This document shows positions 38,609 to 52,000 of a stretch of 64,000 bases of DNA, one piece after another. Numbering within the stretch: position 1 is the stretch's first letter; every line of letters starts with the position of its first letter. Below the pieces are notes generated by a model. The model did not search any database, was not told the origin of the DNA, and saw only the letters and a program-made list of their open reading frames with translations. Origin of the DNA: Termitomyces sp. T153 (Eukaryota; Basidiomycota; Agaricomycetes; Agaricales; Lyophyllaceae). The translations under genes were made by a program, and so were the position numbers. The stretch is from the NCBI GenBank assembly GCA_018296165.2, contig JACKQL020000071.1, positions 124,001 to 188,000 of the forward strand, in the 5' to 3' direction.

Positions 38609-40500
38609 ATGCGTTTTCCCTCACTCCTTTCGAGTATCTTACTCGCCCTCTCTGTCTCTGCACTTCCTGCACCTAAAGCCGCCCCCGAGTTCAAAGGTCT
38701 AGTCACTCTTCCCCTCAAAAGACTTGAGCAACGCTCCACTGCCCACCCTCTGATCGTCAGTCTATTTTTGTTCACTTTAGTGTATCTTGCTCTCACAATC
38801 CTTCTGATCGCAGGCCCATCAACAGAACGTCAACCGCAGCTACCGCCGCTATGCGCGCATGTCCGGCCGTCGCGAGCCCTCCCGTGAGGAGCTGCACGAG
38901 AATCTGCGCAAACGTGTCCTTGCCGTCGAAGGCGAGGAAGGTCTCTCAAAGCGTTACAACCGTTTCTCGAGCATCCCTAAACAGACTCGAGACACCGAAA
39001 ACGACAGGAATCTTGAGAAGCGTTACAACCGTCAGGGTGTTCCGAAATCAGCTAAGAAGGGGAAGACTGGCTCGGGTACTGTGCTGGCCAACGCAGCTGC
39101 GAAGCAGAACAAGCATGTACACAGCAACCAGGATGCTGCCTCGGGGTATGCGGAGTCCTTTTATTTCCTGTAGCCTCGTTTTACCTTGAATTTGCCCATT
39201 TAGCACCACAGTTGTTCCTAACTCCGTCGCCACCGCAAATGCTCCGACTGCTGGCAATTCTCTTGGTCTTGACATTGAGTAGGTTTCTTGACAGCTTTTG
39301 TTGGTTCTGCTTACCTATTCTTTGTGCGTGTGGAGGGGTGACGATGTTGGGTACCTTGCGACCGTGCAGATTGGCACACCTGCCCAGGATTTTTCGATTC
39401 TCATGGATTCTGGGTCAGCTGATTTCTGGGTCGGCAGTGAGCAGTGCCAGTCTGAGGCTGGTGGTGGTTGTGTATGTCTTTCATGTCGATTCTTGCATCC
39501 GACGGACAACTGAACTTCTCTCCTGTTTTAGGGCAACCACAAGTTCCTTGGAACCCAATCTTCAAGTTCTTTCGTTGATACCGGTAGCCAGTTCCAAGTG
39601 ACCTACGGAACTGGCCAGGTCGCAGGTGATATTGTGACAGACGATGTCTCAATAGCTGGCCTGGCACTCAATAACCATACGTTCGGTGTCGCGCTGATCG
39701 AGAGTACTGATTTCTCCGACGATTCCACTCCCTTTGACGGTCTTATGGGACTGGCGCAATCAGTACGCATGCAATTTCCACTTCTCTTGTTTTGGTCTAT
39801 TAACCTGTTGCCCAGACACTTTCCGAACAACAAACTCCGACACCGATTGAGTCATTGGCCAAGCAAGGTTTGGTCGCAGACGCTATCACTTCGTACAAGA
39901 TACCCCGCCTTGCTGATAACTTGAACGACGGCGAGATCACGTTCGGGTATGTGGACGTGGACAGTATTTTGTGTCTACCTATTAAATTTTGGAAATCCCT
40001 TGTGTTCTTTTAGTGGACTCGACGCTACCAAGTTCGACTCAACGACTCTCGTCACAGTGGCCAACGTCAATCAGCAAGGTTTCTGGGAAGGTGCCATGGA
40101 CGCCATCACTGTCGATGGGCAAGACGCTGGATTGCAAGGTCGCACTGCTATCCTTGACACTGGGACAACCCTCATTGTCGCCCCTCCCAATGACGCTGCT
40201 GCTGTCCACAAGCTCATCGAGGGCGCTCAAGATGCCGGCCAGGGCTCGTTCATCGTTCCTTGCACTACCAATGCTAGTGTTGCTTTGTCATTTGGTGGCA
40301 CTTCGTTCGCGATCGACCCCAGGGACATTGCGTTCCAGCCAGTGGATCCTAATGACCCCACAGGCGACTGCATTTCTGGCATATCATCTGGACAAATTGG
40401 AGGTGCAACGGAGTGGTTAGTTGGTGACGTATTTTTGAAGAACGCGTACTATTCGACGGATGTCAACAAAAACACCGTCAGTTTGGCAAAAATAGTATAA
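38609..40500 (+). CDS. Secreted pepsin-like aspartic protease (family A1)
   Basis: Extracellular acid endopeptidase. The ATG at 38,609 starts the signal peptide MRFPSLLSSILLALSVSALP. A propeptide of roughly 160 residues follows with repeated basic sites (LSKRYNRF, LEKRYNRQ), suggesting Kex2-type processing. The mature enzyme starts near NDVGYLATVQIGTPAQDFSI. The first catalytic Asp is in ILMDSGSADFWVGS. After an intron the flap reads QVTYGTGQVAGDI. The second catalytic Asp is in AILDTGTTLIVAP. Disulfide Cys occur in FIVPCTTN and DPTGDCISG, and the C-terminal block is GDVFLKNAYYSTDVNKNTVS before TAA. Seven or so short introns. Both catalytic triplets (DSG, DTG) are intact. It is the last intact gene before the right repeat block. 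Confidence 0.94.
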
Positions 40501-40848
40501 GAAATAATGGCGCTTGATGCTGTGTGATGGATTATCCTTGTACAATTCAGCTTCATAGTAACGTTCTTGTCCGTAGATTTTCGGTTTGGAGGAATGAGAA
40601 CTCTTCGTATGGAATCTAACATCAGGTGATGCGAAATGTAAGTTTGGCTTTGTGGAAAGATCCTTTCAACTGTTCTGCGCGCATAACGCGTCCTGTATCT
40701 CAAAAAAGATAACCAAACGTGCCTTAGGTCATTTTGGGTTGTGCAAAGCGGGCTTGCCGGTTGAATACACCCTTATCAAAAGAAGAAAATGTGGAGCGGA
40801 ACATGTTTGCTGCTTTGGATTGTGTTACATTACTTGAAATGAGAAGGT

Positions 40849-41061
40849 ATGTCATTCCTCAAACTGCCATTTTATAGAAGGTGTTATAGGTTTGCACAGT
40901 GGGCACAGTGGTTCATGGATGGTTACAACAAGGGTTTGGATGGAAAACAAGCAGCTTGGGCAGGAAAAAAGTACCGAGGTCATAGAGTACTGCCAGAGTC
41001 ATTAATGAAAGACTTGGAAGATGATAAAGTGGCTTCATGTAGGTCTAATTCACGCGTATAA
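40849..41061 (+). pseudogene. Short transposon-like coding fragment
   Basis: A single frame reads RFAQWAQWFMDGYNKGLDGK followed by QAAWAGKKYRGHRVLP. I associate this type of motif (GKQAAW..KKY.GHR.LP) with the N-terminal region of transposon proteins in mushroom genomes, but I cannot name the family with certainty. It is isolated, starts without a preceding domain and stops after about 70 residues. It sits in the transition zone where CG dinucleotides become sparse (CG at 40,977 and 41,054, then a CG-containing stretch to 41,390). Confidence 0.35.
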
Positions 41062-41854
41062 CCATGTAAAATACAAGATGTGCTAGAGTACATGACAGGA
41101 CCTTGGAAACTCCCGAGAACCCTAGTCCGCAAATTTACGGATTCGAGGAAAATTTCTCGTCAAATCTAAGTCCCAACTTTACGTATAGGGATCCAAGGCT
41201 CGTGAGGAGGCAATCTTAGTCCATAATATTACGGATTTGAGGCCCAGCGGGGCACAATTTTTCATAATTTGACAGGGAAATTATGAGCATTTCGTGCAGA
41301 CCAAGTCCTGCATGACGCATCACAAAAAAGGCTGTTAACATATTTGGCCATGTATGGCATGGGACCTCTTATTTTCGAGAAAGATAATTCTGAGGTCTTA
41401 TACTTGTTCATAAACACAATGTTAGATTGATCCATAGTCATAATACCTTTTCACAATGAGTATCATTAAGTTTTTGAAAAGATTCCCGAGTATAGAGGAA
41501 AATCAAATACCACTGAGATACAAGATTATCACAAATTGACCAGGATGATTTGAACTATATAAGCTCACATCATATTAATGGTTTCTTATTTTTAAATGTT
41601 ACTTAGGAACCTCAATGACTATAAACAAAATGCTAATATGAGCTTGCTTTTGGAATATAATTTTAAATAATTTTCCTTTCAATATATATCAGTATATAAT
41701 AATCAATGCTTACATCTACAAGAATGCTTGATCCAGGATTTCATGACCTTGAAATGTATATACTATTCAAGTCAGCTTAGCACATTATTCAGCACAGATC
41801 TTGCACAGCAATCATGAAACATAATTCATATTTAGACTTATTTCTTGTAATAAA

Positions 41855-44800
41855 CTACAATCCTGCATAGCCCAAAAAATCATCAAACAAATTGTTCTCA
41901 TCTTCATTCTCTTCATCTTCCTCTTCACTCATCTCTTCATCCTCTTCTGGGATTTCTTCATATGGATCTTCCTCCTCACTTTCACTTGTGCTCTCCTCTT
42001 GATACTGGGTCTCCAAATTATCTGTGTAGGTAGATGAGTTTTCATTCAATAAAAAACCTTTTTCTATATCTTCTTGAAATGGGCATGTTGCATCTCATGT
42101 TGTGTGATGTCCAATACCACCCCCAGTAAATTGAACAAAGGTATCTCTGTTCACAAACCTGAAATTGAATGAGTAATCAATAAAAAAAGGAATAATTTAT
42201 TAACATCTCAACATAGTATTGTTCATAGTCCAAATTGCCTTCATCTATGTGGCAAGCCATAGATGGGGCCAGCAAGTCATTGGTACAAGATCCTGCAAAT
42301 TGTGGAATGAGATGGACAGCATGAAGAACATCTGCAGGGTTAACAAATCCAAGAGCATCTTCTCCTTCAACAAAACCAATTTAATAGCAATGCTTGGCAG
42401 CAAATCCAGACTTGGCATCATCATCAACTCCATACCACCAACCCCATAGGAACTCTACTCACTGAAACTCCTGCCCACTCTCATTGAGCTGTACCAGTGC
42501 ATGAAAGATCTTCACAATCCTGAAGTACCAATAGGGGTGAACATCATTGTCTGCAACAACCATTACATCTGATTGCCATTGTGGATTGAGAGTGTCTTGG
42601 TCATGTCAATTGTCATATGTTGTGTAGTTGATGTGGAGAGTTTTGTGTTCATATATCATGTTGTCTCTGATAATGAGTTTTCCATGATTTTGATCTGTGA
42701 TTTCAGTGTTGGAAGGAAGTAAGCATATCAAGAGGTGCTCATTTAATTTATATTTGAAGTTCTAATAGTCTTTATCAATTCTTAGCTTGAATTGATATAC
42801 TGTTTAGGCTTACTATGATAGCTCAATCCTTATTATGATCCTTTATCCATTGAAAGAGATTCAATGGTGTCTGTTTGGTCTTGGAGATATAGTGATATTC
42901 TTCTGGATTAGTATGTGGAAGCTCTTCATCCTCAATAGTCTCTTGAATAGCTTGTTCTATTGCCCTCAATTGTGCTCCATGATGCTCTTGCTGTGCAATT
43001 TGTTCCTCAAATTGATTTTTATTTGTTTGAGCATAAAATGCCTTGACATGCTTATGTTCTTGTTCACCCTGATATTATTGGATCAATATACTCTATAAGA
43101 AGTAGTGAAATAACTTAGAATCTGAGTTGAGTATGAGTCTGTAGTGCCAAAGCATTGTATTGAATTAGGATAGTGCACAATTGAATGAATTTTTGGAGTG
43201 TCAAGATTAAAGACCCACTTTTTATGTGAAGATTCAGTTGATTCAGATTTTGAAGGCTTTATCTTTCCTGATTCCTTTGCTGCTACAGTTGCTTTTCCTT
43301 TTCATCATGATGATGCCTCAGCCTCTTTAGGTGTTTCCTTGGTTTCAAAGTATGGGCACACTTTAGTGGAAAATATATGAAGATGCTGAGTCAAGCTAGT
43401 TGTAAGACCACAAAATATATCAAGTGACCAGTCTGTATGCAGGTGCATTTTTGCAGATGCATGCCAAGCAGCCATAACAAATATTAAATCTTGAACTTTT
43501 CTGTCAATTGCTGGGCTTGTTTTTTGAAAAAGTCCTTCAAAGCATGGGCTAACATTCTGTTAGAAGGATTATAAACTCAAAATATGTATTTACTTGAGTG
43601 GATATCTATACCTGATAAAGATCTTCAAAGTCTCTTGCTGCAAAACTTTGCATAGCTAATACATCATTCCAGAATTTACAAATAGTTGAGTGTCCAAATG
43701 GTGAGATTTGACAATATCTGGTATATAATCTAGAAGCTCATTTTGCTTGACAAGTGTATAAACATACCTGCAATCCAATTCAGCAATATGATTTGGCCCA
43801 TATGTATGCAGCATTTGAATAAAATGTTCAAATACACTTCTCCAGATACCAAGTTCAAACTCATGCATCAAATCATGGACAAAGAGATCAAAATAGTTTT
43901 GGTCATTTGGAAGTAAAAGCTGAGAAAAGGCATTCTGATCAAAGATGATGAGTTAGATAATATTAAATTAGAAAAATCCTACCTCAACAGGAACAAAAGA
44001 TTCACCAACTGTATGATCAATTTTTTTTCCCTGTAACAGCAAAGCCCTTTGTAAAGATGAGTTTTCTTGCTTTTTGTATGTTAAAAGTATGCTTGTTGCT
44101 ATCAGTTTGCAGCTTTTGTGACCAGATCATATCATGGAGTTTTGTTCCCACATGTAACACTTGAGACTTTAAAGTCCAGCATGTTGTGCATAAGTATGTG
44201 CCTATTTGTTTGATACCAGTTAGCAGTATACTAAGGGTAGCTCAACAAATGATTTCATTCAAAATTCAATTCAAACCTTACTGTTCTTTGTAATCTGCAG
44301 AATAACAGAAAAAGGGAGGATAAAGCCTTCACAAAACTCCATCACCACACTTGACAACAATGCCTTCTTTATATATTTGCTTGAACTCATTAGTAAAGAG
44401 ATGTTTCCAAACAGCTTGGATTAATTCCTGTCTGAGATGAGTTAAGACACTTACAATTGGAGTGGTTCTGTGACTTCTTTGTACCAATCCTTGACAATGT
44501 CAAGCAACTTTGGCATAATTAAATTGGTTTCAGTTGGCAGAAAAATAAATAAAATTACATACTAAGGGAAGATATGCAAGGTGATGTGCTGAGAAGCTGC
44601 TAACTTTGCCATGGATATATTTTGAGATATTACCAAACCACATGTAAAGTGGCCAAAGTGAGGCTGTTCTAAAGTTTGCCAGATGTGTTGAATCAGAATA
44701 GAACATAAGAGGAAGAACAACATGTTCAAGATTGCAGCCTTCAACTGGAGTAATAGTTTTCTCCAGTTCCAGGAATTCATCAGAGGTATATACCTCCCCA

Positions 44801-45945
44801 TATACCCATTGCTCTGTTTCATTTTCAGAAGGTTCCCAATATAGCTGAAATCCACACCAGTGAAACCATTTGGCTGCAAAGTCCATAGCCCCAGATTTCA
44901 TAACTTCAGCAAAATCTCAATGATAGAAATCAATTTGAACTATAGGTGCATGCTTCTTTGATTTATATGATTTGTGAGTAAATGGAAAGGGGGGGAAGAC
45001 TGAGGATTTCTTCCATGTATCACTAGATGACCATGGAAAAGAACAAGAAGTTCCAGAAAGCTGATTTATTGATTCATCATTCAGATGCCTGTTTTCTCAG
45101 ACTGCACTAAACCCTTCAAGATCTTCATGTCAAAAATCAGGTGCTAATATCACATTGTGAACTAGCTGATCAAGAGCAGCAAGAGTGAGGTTCTGTGATG
45201 AGTAATACCAGAGCATGAGTCAGCCAACTGTTGCATTGAGAAATGGAAGGAAAAAGCCTGCAGTGAGACCTGGCCTAGGCTGATCAACAACTTCTTGAGT
45301 GGTTGGACCAAAGCCAGCCAGTGGAGAAGCTGAGTCATTTACAGTAGTCTCTCAAACAAAGGTTGGTGCATCCTCAACATGATGTATAGTCAGCTCTTGA
45401 TCAGGATCTCAAGATGGAAGAACTGTGTAGTGATGAAATAACCCCACTTCATTAGGCTCAGTTTCAAATAATGCAGGTGGAAGTGGAGTAGGTAATTTCT
45501 GTGGTTCTAATTGCTCTGTACAACAATGCTTGCTCTAATGCACCTCTGCCAATTCCTGATATTCTTTGGAGAATTGGCATAAAGGATGTGGATTAGAGGG
45601 TAGGTAATCAACAAGATGTTGTGGAGGTCTATGAGAGTGCTTTTGTAGGAGTGAGCAGATTCCATGTTTGTATCAGCATGGCTCAGATCAGAAGGTGGAT
45701 CTAGCTCAGGAAGTATAGCATTGGGAGCATCTGGAATGTTTGGCTATAATATATTTGAGGTAATTCAATAATGTATTCACAATGTCAAGAAACAATACTC
45801 ACAATGGAGGTGGCTTGACCAGCTTGTACAGGCCAGTGTCAAGTTGGACATCCAGTTAGAGTAGTCTGTTTACTCTTCAAACATTGAGTTTGATGATTTG
45901 TTACACTATGAAGGTCATCATAAGGCTTCTGGCAATACATGCAAT
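41855..45945 (-). pseudogene. Plavaka-type DDE transposase pseudogene
   Basis: Minus-strand order: a C2-HC zinc-finger-like N-terminus (CMYCQKPYDDLHSVTNHQTQC, given without its flanks, at about 45,890-45,945). The catalytic region at 44,901-44,530 has AAKWFHWCGFQLYWEP, VVLPLMFYSDSTHLANF and TASLWPLYMWFGNISKYIHG. MMHEFELGIWRSVFEHFIQM at 43,871 and AELDCRYVYTL follow. The C-terminal region near 42,650-42,250 has KTLHINYTTYDN, VHPYWYFRIVKIFHALVQ, FLWGWWYGVDDDAKSGFA and GFVNPADVLHAVHLIPQFA. An acidic tail (about 42,000-41,855) ends LFDDFLGYAGL. Blocks like FYSDSTHLANF.TASLWP are diagnostic of Plavaka transposases. Introns plus stops break it; several Trp/Cys/His/Gln residues sit where Arg is usual, as CpG decay would give. 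Not functional. Confidence 0.8.
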
Positions 45946-46389
45946 GGTACATAATGAGTATGAGCACAAGAAAGAGCACTCAGAGATGTAGTCAGAGGGC
46001 ATAAACAAGATATAAGCACTAGAAATTAGAAACCAGTTACTGGTCATGGTGGGCTTAAAGTCAGTGAGGGAAAAAAGATGGTTAGATGGAATGCAGACTA
46101 ACTATATAAGACTCAATTATGCTAGAACAGCTCATGGATCCAAATGCAGATAACCTTAAGACTGTAGTGTTGTTGTGGTGATGAAAGGCAAATGTACTGG
46201 ATAAACTTGAAATTGCAGTGTTTCTGCCATAGGTGCCAGTTACCATTTTCAAGTAAAGTTTAATTATGAAAGAATTTGCCTCTAGACACCTACTTCCTTG
46301 TGGAACTTTACTGGATTGCAATGCAAGGAAGCTCATGATGTAATTCTGCTGTTACTTGGTTTACTTGGTTGTAGAATCACCAACAACAA

Positions 46390-48536
46390 TGCATACACAT
46401 GCACATGCACATGGCTACTGTGCACTACAAATTGGCTCTGCACCAGGCCATTGCATATGGTCAAACACTATCAAATGAGTACAAAGATGATGTGTGCCCA
46501 GAGGTCAGGCAAATTTCCAAGCACACTTTTGCTATCTTGGCCTGGAAGGATCCAATGAATGTGGGTGGTGTTGTAGCAGAAGTTGTTGGTCATAATGCTT
46601 GTGAATGAGTTAAATCAGGCCATCCTTAGTGAGTTGTCTTTTCTAGTTTCACTTTGCAATTGTTCTGAAGAAACACAATTTAGAATCACAAGGGTGGCTA
46701 GTGACTGATAAGTTATTTCCAGTTTGTCAATGTCTGTTTTTTTGTTTGTTAACTCTTCTGATTTGGTAGTGCAATATGGATTCTCACTCAAGTGGAATGT
46801 CACTGCAACTTAAAGTAGCAAAATAAATATAAGTGGTCTCCAGCCCTCATTGATGGGCAGCTTGAATGAATGAAAGGTTGCCTCAGCCTAGTGAGACTCT
46901 GACACATGATGATCATGTTAGTTGCACTAGTTTGTTTGCATCTCTTTAACTAATTATCTCTACTTTATCAGCACCATGCTATGCTCATCATCACATTGTA
47001 AGAGTGCCAATTGTGAGGAACAGGTGAGCTGGGACAAATTTATTGCAGCTCTCAAGCAAGGTATTGGGCCTGGAGTTCAGCATGGCAAAGAACTGTAAGT
47101 ACATTTCTATTGGTCAAGGTATAATTTGAAAACAGCTTATTATACTGTAGAATGGGACCTTTGGCATCTTTTCATCATGTTGAAAAGCTTATACCACAAT
47201 TGGTGAACTCCTTCCTGGAGCTGAATGCAGTTTTTACCTATGGGCCCATTGCAGAAGGACTGCTTGATGCTTTGAATGCTGATGAGGCATCAGAGGACAC
47301 TGTAAAGTGAGTAAACATTGACTATATGCATTTAAAAACTGATTATATGTTCTTATCTATATCTCAGGGAAGCCTCAGGTACACAAAGACCTTGCCAGAC
47401 CCACATCAATGCATTCCATGCTATTTTGCAGCTTGACCCAGACATTGAGAAGGTTTTGAAGAGGCTGTCTGAGATGATGGAAGAAGATGGATATCATGAC
47501 AGTCTCTTGTGAAAGTTTGTTCAAGTTGTGTGTACTTTTGTATTCTTTCATCATACCATGTACTAACTTTGATCAGTTTGTCAAAGGATCCACTGCTGCA
47601 TATATAGTGGACACTTATAAAATCAAAGACAATGTCTCTTGGCTCTTGCAAGATTCTGGCCTTTGATATTTGTTCTTGGAGCTCACTCAATTCCTCATGA
47701 TAAATCAGCATGTGGCTTTGAACATAATGACACTGGCCTTCTCTTATGCTCAGTGCACAAGGCTTATCTGTATAATGACATGTAGGTGCTTGATTTCATC
47801 TTGACAGTGATTGATTATATGCTTTAGGTATGGTTACTAATTGCATGAGGGAGACATTGAAGTGATGGCACATGATTTTCCTCTATTTCTTTACAATTCA
47901 ATGAGGTGCTTCAAGACATGCATCAATGGACTGCCTGAGGATGCTGTGGCCAATGTCAGCAAGAAAGACAAGATTCTACTTGGCCTTTGCTAAGGGCCCC
48001 TCCTAATCAATGTAAGTTATTTGTAACCTCATGCACTTCACTAAAAACCTTTTGAAGGCCTGGTGTCACATGGATTTTTTGGCTCAGAGATTGAGTGTGC
48101 TGACAAACATGCCACAAAAAAGCCAATTGCCTCAAAATTCAGTATCACTGCCATTACACCTGAGTTGATTGCATATACAGCATGTCAGGTGAGTCAAATG
48201 TTTGTTATGCCATACTGTTTCTTACTTATGATGCTAGCTTCAATTTGCACTCAGTTCTGTATCTCAATGGGCATGCAAGACCACCTCTTCTCAACATCAG
48301 ACTTCTACAAGAACATTCTTACTCTGTTCTATCTATCAACCCTATGAGCAAGAATGACTCTTACTCATTGAAATGAGTACATATATTGGCATCTCATGAT
48401 ACAGCTTCTATTGATATGAAACCCATAGAATGTTCTTCAGCAAGGATGGAACCATTTGATTGAACTGCAAACAGCCTCCTTCTCCACCAAACCCAAGTAG
48501 TTATATGGCATGCCTCCAACAAGCTTGGTGTGAGTT
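46390..48536 (+). pseudogene. DUF6698-like gene, degraded, cut by the LTR insertion
   Basis: Plus-strand exons with intron-like gaps. 46,399-46,605 gives LALHQAIAYGQTLSNEYKDD. 46,990-47,510 gives SWDKFIAALKQGIGPGVQHG, SFHHVEKLIPQLVNSFLELN and LQLDPDIEKVLKRLSEMMEE. 47,850-48,000 gives FLYNSMRCFKTCINGLPEDA. 48,063-48,190 gives HGFFGSEIECADKHATKKPI and ITPELIAYTACQ. The series ...FLY..., then FGS..E.., then ITPE.IAY.A.Q, resembles the Agaricomycete-specific DUF6698 family as I remember it; this is recall, not a search. The LTR element at 48,537 interrupts it. Its tail probably resumes at 60,910-61,210, so the two parts should be read together. Function unknown. Confidence 0.45.
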
Positions 48537-48749
48537 TTTAACATTTCCTTACAGGTTGCACAGCTTACAGTTCACACAACATAAGTCAAACCCAGTCAAT
48601 AATTCTGTCTATGAAGTATGAAGTAAGGTGCTACCTTATATAAGTAAGAGTATAGTACTTTTAGAGATAGCATCATGTGACACTATCATTATAATCAAAT
48701 AATATATACTAGGGACATATGTACATCATGTAATAGATACTCTGTTACA
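48537..48749 (-). repeat. 3' LTR of the 12.4-kb element
   Basis: 213 bp; on the minus strand it begins TGTAACAGAGTATC and ends in a mutated terminus (plus-strand TTTAAC where the partner has TGTAAT). Its minus-strand start is directly preceded by the purine run AAAAGGGGGGTA (48,750-48,761). It aligns end to end with 60,696-60,909. Confidence 0.9.
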
Positions 48750-48761
48750 TACCCCCCTTTT
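48750..48761 (-). other. Polypurine tract of the 12.4-kb element
   Basis: Minus-strand AAAAGGGGGGTA abuts the TGTAACAG start of the 3' LTR, the position expected for plus-strand DNA priming. This fixes the orientation of the element as minus. Confidence 0.85.
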
Positions 48762-48899
48762 GAGTCCATCAACAAACTCACTTCCAACAACAAATAAAGT
48801 CAAAGACAAAAGGGTGGGATATGGCATCCCACTCAAGGGTGTGCACTAGAATTTGCATGAGAATTCCTATGTTTATCAGTAGTAGAATCAACTGATTCT

Positions 48900-51800
48900 A
48901 TGTGAACAAGTATACTTCAGCATGCTGTCCAACTGCACTGAGTGAAAAATATGGGCCACTCAAGCCCGGGTGTAGTTATCAATTTCCTATGAGCTATGAT
49001 AGTAGCTCACCCTGCTTATTTGTCCATCTTCAAGGCCTCTGCTTCCTCATTACTCATGATGTCTGCCCAGCACTCCAATACAGCATTAGCCATATTACTG
49101 GGGCCACTGGATCCACAGTAGGAATAGCAATGTTAGTTGCTACCACCACTTCCATGGGGCTGGGGATGACTTGTGGAGTTGTTGCTAGTTGGACTGGCAT
49201 AGTCAATACAGAATTGTTGGCATAGTCCAAGTCCATGGAACTTCTCTGAGAGTGCATCTTCTGAAAATGCACTAGAGCTTGATGGTGGAATGGGAGTGGC
49301 CACAGCCACTGACAACAAAGGCCCCTCAGTTGGAGCTGCACTCACAGAAAGAGCCATTGATGAAGGCTCCTCTGTGGCAGCTTGTGAGGCACTCATGACC
49401 TCCACAGGTCAGTGCAAGAGGTGAGTGAAATACCATCCTCACCAAAGCACAGCCATTCAGCTGCATCAAGAGGAGAGTGGCCTCTGCTCTTATGAATTTG
49501 GAGGAGCATGCAAAAGCACCCCCAGTCATCAGTGGTGGAGACATACCATTCATTGTACCATGGTAAGGGAGGGGGTACTCCAATGGTTTGGAGTCAACAA
49601 TGGCATTCATTGTTGACCCACATGAACAAGTTCACATGCAGTGCACTCCTGGGTCAATAGTGATCAAGAAAGTGTATGCCATAGGTATATGCATGATTCA
49701 CTCAAGAGGGAGGTACATGGTTGGCCAGGAGGTGACATATCACCTCTGTTTTGCTCAAATTGTTGATTTGTGTAGGCAGCACTTGCAGCCTATGTAGAGT
49801 GCAAGTGTAGGAAGTAATTGCATTAAACTCCCCTACACTGGACACTGGATTGGTAATTGTCTACCACCTCTCAATAGACACACAGTTGAGCAACCACCAT
49901 CACAAACAGCCTCATATAGGCCATTTGTGCATGCAGAATAGTTGGGGCCAGTGCCTGACTCAAAATGTAACCAAAGACCAAGCATCAGTCTATGCACAAA
50001 GCAGCATTGATGGTGACACCTGAGTACAGGTTCTGTGAACCTGGGTGGCCATGATGCAGGATGTACTGTACCTATGCCTCAATATCAAAGTGACAGCTTA
50101 TCAGGACTTGATTAAGTCCCACTCCCTATATATTATTGTCTGTGCATCCTAGCATGGCTGATGAACATGAGAGTAAGAGGACCAGTACCCAATGGCAGTC
50201 CTCTCTGGGCAGAGATGTTTTCAACTCTGCTGGAGTTAGCTCCATAGCCCACCTCATTGTGCAGTCCCTCAATTGTGAAGCCATATAGAAGAAGATCTGA
50301 TGAAACTCTTGAAGGAGGAGAGTGGCATGAATCTGCTCCCTCATAGTGACCTTGGATCTGCCAACTCAAATGAGTTTAATCAGGCAAATCTGCTCTGGAT
50401 TCATGGGCATCCCATGGGGAGCCCATTGGTACAACAATTTGTAATGCAGGGATATGTGAGATATCCCAGCCATCTCTATTGAGTGGGCAAAGACTGCTTC
50501 ATTGCCAACAAAAACTGTGTTGGTTGTTGGTGACCAGCAGAAATTGGGGTGTAGCATACCCCTGAAGTCATTCTAGTGCTCAAAGCACTCACAAACCAAT
50601 GTAGTATTCCAGCTGTCTGGTAGGCGGCCAGGCACTGTATTATTCAGATGCTTGAGATCTAGTTTAGACTTGTCAGTGTCAATGGCTAATAGCTGTCTGG
50701 TTTAGCATTGTGCCACTCTTTGCAACAACGCTCAGTAGCATCATTATTGGAGTCACTGTCCAAGATACATTGTTTAGATGTAGGAACATCATCATCATCA
50801 TTGCTACCCAAGTCAGATGCTGCTGGGGCACTTGCCATTGTTCAGGCAGCTGCTTGCTAGGTGACAAAGAATTCCTTGTCATGTGGATCCCATTGCACTG
50901 GTGGCCTAAATTCCTGAGAGAGCATACTAGGCATAATATAGGTCCTCAATCTGAGGACCTTGATCATACCAGCTTCTGATTCTGGAGGAACATTGGCCAG
51001 GAAAGCAATCGGGGTGGCAACAATCATAGAGTCATCTGCCTCTGTTAATGTTACAGCTGGCTGCACAGTGCCAGCTCTTTTTGTGGAGGGCCTTGATGTT
51101 CCCTCCTTTATAGCCACTAGTTTTGGCAGGTTCACTTGGGCTGCCACTGGCTTGGATGGCCCAGCAGAGATGAGGCTGCCTTGAAATCAGAGTGCTTGTC
51201 CATCCTCTGGTTATCACTAGCAGGCACTATATCATCGTAGGGAACAAGTGGTGCCCTCTGCATTGAGGATTCCTCAACAAACACAGAAGGCTCAGTACAA
51301 GCCTTCTTTGCCTCTGAAGGGTCAGGAGGAGTTGCTACATGCTTCTCCATTTCCAAAGCTGAATAGAAGAGGTCCACCTGAGCCTCATCCCTTTGATTTC
51401 AAACAATATCAAGTTCATTTAGAACTTGAGCTAGTGCTAGCTGCACTATAAGATTATTGAGGACATCAGCACTGATGTCCTCTGGAACTCTGGCTTTGTG
51501 AAGCTGCTGGAGCAGGTGAGCAAGCTGCTCATCCATGGTAGTTAAAGGCTCAGGCTCTTTTGCTTTGCCCTTGCCCTTCTCCTTTGCAGAGAAGCATCAC
51601 TCAACTGTTTTCCAGGTGGTTAAAAAAAGAGTGCTACTTCCCTGTGCTGGTGCAGGTGGCAATGTTGCAGTCACCTTATCCTTTTCTTTGCTAGTCAAGG
51701 CAACCATTTGTTGCCCCAATGCACTTGACAATGATGAAGGCATGTCTGAGGAATGTGTCCCAGTAGGCAATGGCAGATATGATTGCTGAGAAGGTGCCAA

Positions 51801-52000
51801 CAACTGCATCAGAGCCATGATTGACTCTGGGCATTTGTCATCCACCTTTATTGCATCTGATGACAATGTCTTGCTGCCCCTTAAGGGGGGCTAATGATTT
51901 CCCATGCCCTCTGCCTGCTCTGCCTCATTGAGGGGGCAGTTCACATCCCCTCACTGGTGACTGCTGCATTGCCACTGCATAGCTCAGCAGAGCTACATCT
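48900..52000 (-). other. Unassigned 3-kb stretch between integrase/chromodomain and the 3' LTR
   Basis: On the minus strand several fairly long but separate frames occur. 51,866-51,597 is Ser/Leu/Gln-rich with SIMALMQLLAPSQQSYLPLP. 51,377-51,132 has SEAKKACTEPSVFVEESSMQ. 51,147-50,857 has IKVLRLRTYIMPSMLSQEFR and PVQWDPHDKEFFVT. 49,610-49,326 has DSKPLEYPLPYHGTMNGMSP. None matches gag, pol or env that I can recognise, and plus-strand frames are equally long in places. It may be an extra ORF of the element, captured sequence or a remnant of a third element. Confidence 0.4.
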
